In this document: one piece after another, positions 35,995 to 43,462 of the stretch
How positions within the stretch are numbered: the first letter of the stretch is position 1
How the letters are laid out: each line of letters starts with the position of its first letter
DNA from: Helicobacter winghamensis ATCC BAA-430
Lineage (GTDB): Bacteria; Campylobacterota; Campylobacteria; Campylobacterales; Helicobacteraceae
Length of the DNA stretch: 64,000 nucleotides
Direction of reading: 5' to 3'
NCBI RefSeq assembly: GCF_028751035.1
Contig: NZ_CP063533.1
Coordinates: 1,488,001-1,552,000, forward strand
Program-made: the position numbers and the translations under genes
The notes under the pieces: generated by a model
Databases searched by the model: none
What the model saw: the letters and a program-made list of their open reading frames with translations, nothing else
Told to the model about the DNA's origin: nothing

Positions 35995-38124
35995 ATGACA
36001 ACTCCAAAATCCACACAACAGCTACAAGGTAGCGTTTTAAGCATTATGCAATCCAAAGAAACCACATTATGCGTGGATAATACTTTTCATATTGTGGAAA
36101 TTAACTCTTCTTTAAAAGTTTCTAAAAGCATTCAGGTTACTAAAAATGCAGAATCCCCACACCGCTATTCCCACGCCTTTGGAATATCCTCTCTAACATA
36201 TTTTTGCATTCCAATTTTTGGCGAAAAAAAAGCATTTATCATAGAATTTGATGGCTCTAAGCCTAAACCTATCGCCACTTTAGACGACCACGATGGCGAT
36301 ATAGAATCTTCAGCCTTTTCACAAGATGGGCGTTTTTTTGCCACAGGCGGACAAGATGGGCGCGTATTTTTTTATGATGGACGAAGCTTTTTGCCCATAG
36401 CCTCCCTTCTTGCGCGTTCTGATTATATCTCTACAATTCGTTTTTCTAAGAGTGGCGAGTTTGTAGCCATTAGCGGATTTGATAAATTTACCCTTGTGTT
36501 TGATATGCTCCGCCACAAAATTGCCTTTAACTTTGTAACTAGCGATGTTGTAGAAGATTCTGCATTTTTTGATAAAGATGAAAAGCTCGTTCTTGTGTGT
36601 CGCAATAATGCATCTATTATTTTTAGCCTAAAAGATGGTAAAATAATCTCCCAAGAATACCCTTTTGCCTTTTGGCCCACAAGTATTGCAATAGACTCTG
36701 AAGAAAATTATGCTCTTGTTGGCACACGCTCTGATACGCTTTATGTTATCGCGCTAAAAGACAATACAAAAGCAATGGAAATCAAAGATGAACACGCTGG
36801 AATTGCTTCACTAACCTTTTCGCATAATCACTTGTATATAGGCTCTATTGATGGATCTTTGCTTATTATTGATTATAATGAAGGCAAAGATGAACTAAAA
36901 GCAAGCCTTGATAGAAAAGATTACAAAAGTGCTAGAGAAGCAATTAACAAGAATGTTTTCTTAAGTATTCACCCTTTAACAAAAGTCTTTGATGAAGTAT
37001 GGCCAGAGATTTTACACCAAGCTATTGATTTGCTAAATCAAGACTGCATTGAAGAAGCTGTTGAACTAACTGCACCTTTTGTGGTTAATCCTTCTAAGAA
37101 AAATGAATTTGACTTTTATCTTGCCCAAAAAGATGGTGTCAAGACTTTTTTAGAACTCATTTCTAAAAAAGACTACCCAAAAGCCTATGAAATGCTTCAA
37201 ACAACAAAGTTTCTTGTGAAAACTCAAGCATATGAAAAGCTAGAAAATATTTGGAATAAGGCTTTTTTTAATGCAAAAAAACTCTTAATTGAAAACGCAA
37301 ATGTTAATAAACGCCTAGCTGAACAAACACTAGCTCCCTTTAACAATACTCCAAAAAAAGAGCTGATTGTTCAACTTTTACGAAATTGCGATGTTTTTGA
37401 AAAAGCCGAAGCCTTGATAAAAAAACAAAATTTTAAAGAATATTTTAGTCTAACCTTTCAATTTTCCTTTTTACGCGATACAGATTTGTATAAAAAGGTT
37501 TTGCTTGTAGGCGAGAGAATGCTAGCTAATTTAATTGAGCTAGAGAAAAACTTCCGCTATGATGAAGCAAAGAAAATCGCTGAAACACTACTTGTTTTTC
37601 CGACACTAAAGCGTAATGCAAACGAACGCATTGTTTTAATGCAGCAAAAAGAGAGTCTATTAACTGCCATTGAAGCAAAAGATATTAAAAAAGTGTATTC
37701 TCTAATTGATGAGATTGAGAGCTTGCGTTCAATGCAGCAGTTTAAGGACTTCACAAAAGACTTCTTGCGCCATTATGAAGAAGCAAAACCTTATGCGTAT
37801 AGTGGCAATGCAAAACACGCAATGGTGCTTTTTGGTGAGTATTTAGAGATTAATTATTGGGTGGATAAAATCGGCTCTTTGCTAAAAATTGCGTATTTAA
37901 AACAAATTGAAAAAAACTTGCACAATATTGAAGTGAATTGGGTGATTACCCTAAAACGCTATTTTGAACGCTATGGTAAGAGCTTTGAACTCATAAAACT
38001 TCTCCAAAACCACGAAGCAAAAGCAATTTTAGATCAGTTTGAAGGAGATGGAGAGGGCGATGGCTACCGCAGATATGGCTTTGTGGATTCCATTGTAATT
38101 TATCTTGTGCAAAAAGAAGAATGA
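35995..38124 (+). CDS. WD40 beta-propeller protein with alpha-helical repeat C-terminus
   Basis: A 709-aa protein without signal peptide or membrane segment. The first roughly 310 residues are WD40-like blades; the clearest is DDHDGDIESSAFSQDGRFFATGGQDGRVFFYD, with others at YISTIRFSKSGEFVAISGFDKFTLVFD and IKDEHAGIASLTFSHNHLYIGSIDGSLLIID. From about 310 to the end it is helical, with recurring units such as LDRKDYKSAREAI, LISKKDYPKAYEMLQ, LEKNFRYDEAKKIAETL and IEAKDIKKVYSLIDEI that read like an alpha-solenoid. Similar proteins occur in other Campylobacterota (recalled, not checked). The gene overlaps dprA by 4 bases. Function unknown; a protein-binding scaffold is the safest guess. Confidence 0.7.
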   Translation: MTTPKSTQQLQGSVLSIMQSKETTLCVDNTFHIVEINSSLKVSKSIQVTKNAESPHRYSHAFGISSLTYFCIPIFGEKKAFIIEFDGSKPKPIATLDDHDGDIESSAFSQDGRFFATGGQDGRVFFYDGRSFLPIASLLARSDYISTIRFSKSGEFVAISGFDKFTLVFDMLRHKIAFNFVTSDVVEDSAFFDKDEKLVLVCRNNASIIFSLKDGKIISQEYPFAFWPTSIAIDSEENYALVGTRSDTLYVIALKDNTKAMEIKDEHAGIASLTFSHNHLYIGSIDGSLLIIDYNEGKDELKASLDRKDYKSAREAINKNVFLSIHPLTKVFDEVWPEILHQAIDLLNQDCIEEAVELTAPFVVNPSKKNEFDFYLAQKDGVKTFLELISKKDYPKAYEMLQTTKFLVKTQAYEKLENIWNKAFFNAKKLLIENANVNKRLAEQTLAPFNNTPKKELIVQLLRNCDVFEKAEALIKKQNFKEYFSLTFQFSFLRDTDLYKKVLLVGERMLANLIELEKNFRYDEAKKIAETLLVFPTLKRNANERIVLMQQKESLLTAIEAKDIKKVYSLIDEIESLRSMQQFKDFTKDFLRHYEEAKPYAYSGNAKHAMVLFGEYLEINYWVDKIGSLLKIAYLKQIEKNLHNIEVNWVITLKRYFERYGKSFELIKLLQNHEAKAILDQFEGDGEGDGYRRYGFVDSIVIYLVQKEE

Positions 38125-38924
38125 TTTTACAACTTAAGCAAATTCCTCCATCACTCACACATATTAAAGAGCTTGAAACACTCTATTATTGCGGTAATTT
38201 AGGGCTTTTAAAAGCACCTAAAGTTACAATCATTGGCACGCGCAATCCAAATCCTTATGCTCAAAGCTTCACCCAAACTCTAGCGCAAAAACTCAGCAAA
38301 TATGGAATTGTAATTGTAAGTGGTGGCGCATTAGGCATTGATATTATCGCTCACGCAAACGCCCTGCCAAATACCATTATGATTTCCCCAAGCTCATTAG
38401 ATTACATTTATCCCAAAAGCAACGCGCCTATTATTTCTAAAATCTACAAACAAGGCTTGATTCTTAGTCAATTTACCCCCACTTACACCCCACACCGCTA
38501 TTCTTTTTTAGAGCGTAATAAAATTGTAATAAGTCTTGGTGAATGCGTGATTATCCCCCAAGCGGATTTAAAAAGTGGCTCTATGCAAAGCGCACAATAT
38601 GCCCTAAGCCTTGGTAAAACGATTTTTGTCCCGCCTCACCATTTAGGACAGAGTCTTGGCACGCAAAGTTTAGCCAAAAACAATCAAGCACGGGTGATTT
38701 GGGATATAGATGTTTTTGTAAATGAGCTTTGCGCAAGCATTTTAGATTCCAACATTACGCCAAATTTAAGGGCGAGTTTAAGGGATTCCAGAGATGAAAT
38801 TTTAGAATTTTGCCAAAGCAATCCCTTTTTTGAGGAAGCCTTTTTACGCTTTGGCGAAATGTTATTTGAATACGAATTAGAAGGCAAAATCCGCCGAAAC
38901 AATGGACGCATAGAAGTTGTGTAA
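38121..38924 (+). CDS. dprA: DNA-processing protein DprA
   Basis: Loads RecA on incoming single-stranded DNA during natural transformation. It is 267 aa, the short form. The Rossmann-like core has VTIIGTRNPNPYAQSF, VVSGGALGIDIIAHANAL, SFLERNKIVISLGECVIIPQA and KSGSMQSAQYALSLGKTIF. H. pylori also has dprA beside min genes, which supports the family assignment of the neighbourhood. The ATG overlaps the stop of the WD40 gene (ATGA). Confidence 0.94.
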   Translation: MILQLKQIPPSLTHIKELETLYYCGNLGLLKAPKVTIIGTRNPNPYAQSFTQTLAQKLSKYGIVIVSGGALGIDIIAHANALPNTIMISPSSLDYIYPKSNAPIISKIYKQGLILSQFTPTYTPHRYSFLERNKIVISLGECVIIPQADLKSGSMQSAQYALSLGKTIFVPPHHLGQSLGTQSLAKNNQARVIWDIDVFVNELCASILDSNITPNLRASLRDSRDEILEFCQSNPFFEEAFLRFGEMLFEYELEGKIRRNNGRIEVV

Positions 38925-38928
38925 ATTT

Positions 38929-39788
38929 CTAAAACTTTTTCCACAAACTAATTGTAAAAACACTATCAGGGGCTGATGAGCTTCCCCCAGCGGTGCCAGA
39001 GACAGAAATAGCGGTATCAGAATTTAAGCTATAAGTAGCCCCCAAAGAAAATGTGGGAATAGAATAAGAATTAGAAGTCTTTCGCCCTTCAAATTTAGAG
39101 CCACTTTGGTATCCTTGTTCTAATCCCGCATCTAAAGAGATTTTAGGACTTAAAATCACAGACATATCAAATCCAAAATAAAAGCTATTGCCATATTCCA
39201 GTTTTCCATAATCAAAGTTTCTATCTGCATTATAAACCCCGCCAATATAAAGCGATGAAATCACAGGGTCAGAATAATTTTTGAGTGCAAATTGAGCCGA
39301 AAAGGATTTAAAGGCAAAGTTTTTTGATTCATCAAAATGCTCCTCTCTTTGAATCACGCCACCTTGCAAGGTACTTGAGGGATAAACATACCGCCAATGC
39401 TATCACCTGTATAGATTCCACCAATCCACAAAGAATCAAAATCAAAATTTCTCTCACTTCCATAAGAAAATCCAAAATTACTTACATACTCATTTTGTTT
39501 ATAGCTTCCATTACCCTCTACAAGAATATCAAATTTAGGTGTAAGAGTGTAAATAAAAGTTTGACTAATAGAAACTTGCTTTGTATCTGTCCAAGTCTTT
39601 GTATCAGGCTGTGCTACAAGTGTGGGATACATATTGTAAATGTAGGCATTACCGCTACTTAGGTAACTTACGCTTGTGATACTCCTTAAGCCAATTTGCT
39701 TTTTAAAAAGCGAATCCATAGTAATGGGATCAGAGGCAAAACTTATTGAAATAAATACAAAAAAAGAGACTAAAATCCTTTTTAACAT
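38929..39788 (-). pseudogene. Outer-membrane beta-barrel protein, FapF/transporter-like, broken by one frameshift
   Basis: Two consecutive frames together encode one barrel protein of about 286 aa. The 5' frame (39788 down to about 39354) starts MLKRILVSFFVFISISFAS, a signal peptide, and runs into barrel strands. It stops at 39354 after IPQVPCKVA. The other frame continues with GGVIQREEHFDESKN to an aromatic end (ISLWKKF). Adding one base in the short C run near 39389-39391 would join them as FIPSSTLQGGVIQ. The final strands (LNSDTAISVSGTAGG, APDSVFTISL) resemble the OM channel family that includes FapF. AAGGA precedes the ATG. The break may be real inactivation or a sequencing error. Confidence 0.75.
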
Positions 39789-39810
39789 TATAATCCTTTA
39801 TAAAAATAGA

Positions 39811-39826
39811 TGCTAAATCTTTAGCA
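39811..39826. repeat. Perfect inverted repeat between the C39 peptidase and barrel genes
   Basis: TGCTAAA-TC-TTTAGCA, 7-base arms, lies 23 bases upstream of the barrel start on the minus strand. It could act as an operator or a weak attenuator between the two genes. Confidence 0.45.
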
Positions 39827-39880
39827 ACAAGTATTCCATATTTGGTTTTAAGTGTTTAAGTTTTAGAATAAGATTGTAAA

Positions 39881-40453
39881 TTATTTAAAAAACACTTCAC
39901 TAGGAAACTCTAAAACTTTTATGTTGGGTTTAGAATTTTCTTTGCCTGCAATGATTAAAGCAAATCCACCTGTATGATTTCTATCCCATACAGAATAAAA
40001 CTCTTTTTTGGTTGCTTTATATTGCCCAAAATTAGGATCAAAGACTTGAATAAAATCACCTTTGTGATTGATAATTACTACAAAATGAGGGAATCTAGGA
40101 TCATTTTCTATTCTTACAAGCAAGGGATAAGAAGTTTGCTCTAATATTTCCCTTTGAAGTTGAAAGCCTTTAGTGGTATAGCCTAGAGTATTTGCCACTT
40201 CTTGCAATTCTTTGAAGCTTAACATATCGGTTTTTTGATTTAAAAAAGCAAGTATATCTTGTTCGCTATATTGTCTCAATTCAAAGAGATTAAGTAAGGT
40301 TGCTAAAGCAGAAGCCCCACAAGATTCTTCATATTGCTGCCTTATAACATTTTGATTGTGGAGTTCTTGTAGAGATTTAACACTAAAAGCAAAAGTAAAG
40401 CTTACCATACAAAAACAAGCAAAAAGAATGTGCAATAAAGGTATTTTTTGCAT
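39881..40453 (-). CDS. Sec-exported C39-family (double-glycine) peptidase
   Basis: Cysteine peptidase of 190 aa. A signal peptide (about residues 1-23, IPLLHILFACFCMVSFTFAF) sends it to the periplasm. The catalytic Cys is in NVIRQQYEESCGASALATLL with the preceding Gln of the oxyanion hole. The His is in FPHFVVIINHKGDFIQVFDPNFG, followed by the usual Asp-Pro. No ABC transporter domains are attached, unlike bacteriocin exporters; FapD of functional-amyloid loci has this same stand-alone form. The ATG overlaps the stop of the 373-aa gene (TAATG), so they are coupled; a longer frame upstream is not needed. Confidence 0.85.
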   Translation of the reverse strand: MQKIPLLHILFACFCMVSFTFAFSVKSLQELHNQNVIRQQYEESCGASALATLLNLFELRQYSEQDILAFLNQKTDMLSFKELQEVANTLGYTTKGFQLQREILEQTSYPLLVRIENDPRFPHFVVIINHKGDFIQVFDPNFGQYKATKKEFYSVWDRNHTGGFALIIAGKENSKPNIKVLEFPSEVFFK

Positions 40454-41574
40454 TATGCTTTTGATTCCATTGTAGGAAATTCTTTTATCTCCAATACTTT
40501 TTGTAAAAACCAATCAATGAAATTTTCTTTTACCTTTTTGCTTATTTCTTGAAAGGTAGAATCTTGCAAAATAGAGGGACTTTCTAACCAAGAATTTGGA
40601 AGTCCTGCTAAATATTTACCATATTCTCCAAGTTGGCTATTTTCGGATTTGGCATAAGCCTCCCCATAATTTACCAAAGAGAACAACATAATAACACCCT
40701 CTAAAGCAATTTTTTCTTCCCCATTTTCCATAAAAGTATAATCCTCCACAAGAGCAATATCACCCCTTAAACTATCCATAAAATCTTCATGGTCTTTAAA
40801 AATATTCAATAATTCCTCTTTTGTATAGTTATCTTTGATGTCTATAAATTTTTCCAATGAATCAAAAGCGTTTTTCAATCCACCCCCTAAATCTACACTA
40901 TCAAAGTAGTTTGAAAAGTAATCATTTCCACTGCTGTGATGTTCGTAAAATGGTAGCGTAAGGTAGTTTTTGATAGCTTGTAGAGAATTACTATGAAATT
41001 TCAAACCCTCTGGCAATCCCGATTCTTTTAAAAACTCATTTCCAATAAAACCATAGTTATCAAGGGGATATTTTTCAAAAGTTTTGTTGGAATTTGTTAC
41101 TGAATTTGCTTTTGCATTTTTAAAATCCTCTTGATCAAAAGCTGTATCTTTAGAATTTTTGTTAATTGCACCGATAGTGCAATAATTCAAAGAATCTAAA
41201 AAATTTTCTAATGCGATAGATTGAAAATCGTCATGGTTATCGTTGATTATGTTATCTAAATCCTGCTTAGAAACTTCTTGAAAAGCTTTGCTAGAATTAT
41301 ATTCAATATTTTGAGTATCTTGCCTTGTGGATTGCATAAATGGAGTATTTATGTTTTGATTAGAAGTTTTGTCTATGATGCTTGAGATTTCTTTAGAAGA
41401 GTTGTAGTAAATATTTAAATAATTAGAATAAAAAGAATTAGATATGTTAGTTATTTGCCTACCTTTTCTAAAAATTATAAAAAAATTTAAGAAAAAGTAA
41501 GCAAAAAATATACCAGACTTATATCTAGCGGAAGTTTTTATCAGCAATCTTATAAAATTTTGTTGAGTTTCCAA
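40453..41574 (-). CDS. Unknown 373-aa protein of the C39 peptidase cassette
   Basis: I do not recognise this protein. It is acidic and rich in Asn, Ser, Asp and Phe. A hydrophobic stretch near residues 22-36 (FFAYFFLNFFIIF) could be a signal or anchor. The rest is predicted mostly helical, with segments such as NYTKEELLNIFKDHEDFMDSLRGDI and ISKKVKENFIDWFLQKVLEI. The start is uncertain: the longest frame begins with TTG at 41574, overlaps the upstream gene by 50 bases and has no good ribosome-binding site; TTG at 41547 or the ATG at residue 79 are alternatives. It is coupled to the peptidase gene and may be a substrate or helper. Confidence 0.6.
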   Translation of the reverse strand: METQQNFIRLLIKTSARYKSGIFFAYFFLNFFIIFRKGRQITNISNSFYSNYLNIYYNSSKEISSIIDKTSNQNINTPFMQSTRQDTQNIEYNSSKAFQEVSKQDLDNIINDNHDDFQSIALENFLDSLNYCTIGAINKNSKDTAFDQEDFKNAKANSVTNSNKTFEKYPLDNYGFIGNEFLKESGLPEGLKFHSNSLQAIKNYLTLPFYEHHSSGNDYFSNYFDSVDLGGGLKNAFDSLEKFIDIKDNYTKEELLNIFKDHEDFMDSLRGDIALVEDYTFMENGEEKIALEGVIMLFSLVNYGEAYAKSENSQLGEYGKYLAGLPNSWLESPSILQDSTFQEISKKVKENFIDWFLQKVLEIKEFPTMESKA

Positions 41575-41965
41575 AGAGACTTATATCCCTTCCGGTCTTG
41601 GTGGAAGTATTAAAAGCAGCAATATATGTTCCCCTAGAATCAACAGCCAAAGTTAATACCTCATTATTATATAATTTACCACTCAACCATTTGTATTCAT
41701 TTTCAACATTTCTTTTATCAGAGGTCGAAAGCCCTTGATAGACATCTTTTTGAGCTTCAATAAAATAATATTGTGTCCCGTATGAAGAAGAGCCAAGATA
41801 AACAAATCCCCCCACAATCTCACTCATCTCTTGATTATTAAGCGTTTTAACACCTAGAGAATTTTCATTAGATTTTCCATTAGTGGCCACAGAAATTAAA
41901 TCAATAGCAAAAGCATTGCTTAAAAGACCAACAATTATAGATAAAGCTAGTAATAACTTTTTCAT
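41525..41965 (-). CDS. Small Sec-exported protein with an internal double-glycine leader motif
   Basis: A 146-aa protein with two successive processing signals. Residues 1-20 are a standard signal peptide (KKLLLALSIIVGLLSNAFA). Residues 42-53, LNNQEMSEIVGG, match the bacteriocin-type consensus exactly in spacing: Leu at -12, Glu at -8, Met at -7, Ile at -4, Gly at -2 and -1. Cleavage would leave a product of about 93 residues starting FVYLGSSSYG and rich in Ser, Thr, Tyr and Asn. The frame opens at a TTG 6 bases upstream, but AGGA spacing favours the ATG at 41965. It is first in the minus-strand cassette, with a -10 TATAAT at 42025-42030. It is the probable substrate of the C39 peptidase (inference). 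Confidence 0.72.
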   Translation of the reverse strand: MKKLLLALSIIVGLLSNAFAIDLISVATNGKSNENSLGVKTLNNQEMSEIVGGFVYLGSSSYGTQYYFIEAQKDVYQGLSTSDKRNVENEYKWLSGKLYNNEVLTLAVDSRGTYIAAFNTSTKTGRDISLFGNSTKFYKIADKNFR

Positions 41966-42024
41966 TAACAAATCCTTTAAAAAATTTTCAACATCACTAT
42001 ACTAATTTTCTATTTAGTTTTTTT

Positions 42025-42030
42025 ATTATA
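42025..42030 (-). promoter_or_regulatory. -10 box of the C39 cassette
   Basis: TATAAT on the minus strand, 59 bases upstream of the ATG at 41965, in a 193-base gap that otherwise holds nothing I can support. Confidence 0.45.
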
Positions 42031-42158
42031 TTCCTTGTTTTACCAAAATTTATTGACAGATTGGATATTTTTGCGTGAATCAGTAACACACAATCTAAAA
42101 TTTAGTGGGTGCAGAATCAGGGGAACATAGAATAATCCATTCTGTATTTACAACATCA

Positions 42159-43343
42159 CTAAGACAATATTACTTGATTTTTCTCTTTCTTTTTTATCCA
42201 ATAACTATAAAGCATTTTAATTCCAATAGTTAGGAAAATCCCCTCCATTAATGCTGCTAGAATTAGCGCGTAATATTCTTCTGTGCTAATTGCACCAAAC
42301 TGCATTCCAAGCTGTGCTGTGGCAACTAAGAAAGTTAAAGGCATCGCGTGGCTAAAGGCAAAGAGAGCGGTTTTAATATAGCTTTTAAAGTATTTGCTAT
42401 ACGCTATAAATGTCGCAATTAAACGTAAAGAAACCATAATAGCGATAATACTTAGCGTTAAAGAAAGTAAATGCAAGTTTTTTAGCATTAAATTTAAATC
42501 CAGCGTAGAGCCAACATAAATAAAAAATAGTGGGATAAAAAAGCCAAAGCCAAACTCATTTAACTTTTCTGCCAAACCTTTTTGATGATGAAAATAAGTT
42601 GCTAAAATCATTCCAGCCAAAAATGCTCCAAGCACGCTTTCTAACCCTAAAATTTGCGTGATTCCAATTAAAATAAAAAACAACATTGCGCTAAAGCGAA
42701 TGTCTTGATTTTTGCTAGATTCTTTAGGGATTAAGAAAAATTTAAACGCCGGAAACCACCAAAATAACACATCAGCAATCTTAAACACTCCAACAATCAC
42801 ACTTAAAAATAAAAACAACACGAGTAAAGTCTTATATAACTCCCAAGTTAGCCCGTGCGAATACGCACCATTTAACACCACAAGCGCCACAATACTAATT
42901 AGCTCACCTAGGATTCCAACATTTAGCGCAAGCTGTAACCAAGGTGTGTTTTTAGGATACTCTTTTAGCATTGCCATAATCATTCCAAGGCTCATAACAG
43001 GCAATGCAGCAATATAAAACTCTGATAAATTTGTATTTACAACATACAAAAATGCCATTCCATATAACACTAAAAAATAAAAAAATGCAGATTTTAAAAA
43101 CCCCTTACCAAGCTTTGTAAAAGTTTTTAAATCCACTTCCAAACCACATAAAAACATTAAAAACAAAAACCCAATATGTGCAACAAACTCCAAAGATTCC
43201 GAATGCGAAAATAGTCCAAAATGAAAGGCTAAAGCGCCTAACACAATCTCCACAGCTACTAGTGGCAAACGCGTAAGAGAGCTTAAAAAGGGAGCAACAA
43301 CAATTAAAATCGCAATAATTCCAAAAGTAATAATGTTTTCCAT
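42159..43343 (-). CDS. Cation:proton antiporter of the CPA2 (Kef/NapA) type
   Basis: Inner-membrane antiporter of 394 aa with about 11-12 hydrophobic helices and no C-terminal regulatory (TrkA-N) domain. RLPLVAVEIVLGALAFHFGL, GFLFLMFLCGLEVDLKTF and LESVLGAFLAGMILATYF match CPA2 positions. LNVGILGELISIVALVV carries an acidic residue where NapA-type proteins have their ion-binding Asp-Asp, here Gly-Glu-Leu, so the ion site may differ. Exchange of Na+ or K+ against H+ is expected; direction and ion are unproven. It is separated from the C39 cassette and divergent from the class V aminotransferase gene. Confidence 0.85.
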   Translation of the reverse strand: MENIITFGIIAILIVVAPFLSSLTRLPLVAVEIVLGALAFHFGLFSHSESLEFVAHIGFLFLMFLCGLEVDLKTFTKLGKGFLKSAFFYFLVLYGMAFLYVVNTNLSEFYIAALPVMSLGMIMAMLKEYPKNTPWLQLALNVGILGELISIVALVVLNGAYSHGLTWELYKTLLVLFLFLSVIVGVFKIADVLFWWFPAFKFFLIPKESSKNQDIRFSAMLFFILIGITQILGLESVLGAFLAGMILATYFHHQKGLAEKLNEFGFGFFIPLFFIYVGSTLDLNLMLKNLHLLSLTLSIIAIMVSLRLIATFIAYSKYFKSYIKTALFAFSHAMPLTFLVATAQLGMQFGAISTEEYYALILAALMEGIFLTIGIKMLYSYWIKKKEKNQVILS

Positions 43344-43428
43344 AAAGACTTAAAAACTCCAAAAATCAAGGCGCAAAATAAAGTTGAAAGTATAGCATTA
43401 CTTAGAATGCAATCTTAAAAATTGTGGT

Positions 43429-43434
43429 AAAATG
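43429..43434 (+). promoter_or_regulatory. -10 box of the class V aminotransferase gene
   Basis: TAAAAT 29 bases before the ATG at 43463 in the gap to the divergent antiporter gene. Confidence 0.4.
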
Positions 43435-43462
43435 TGCCATTTTTACTAAATTTAGGAAAATT

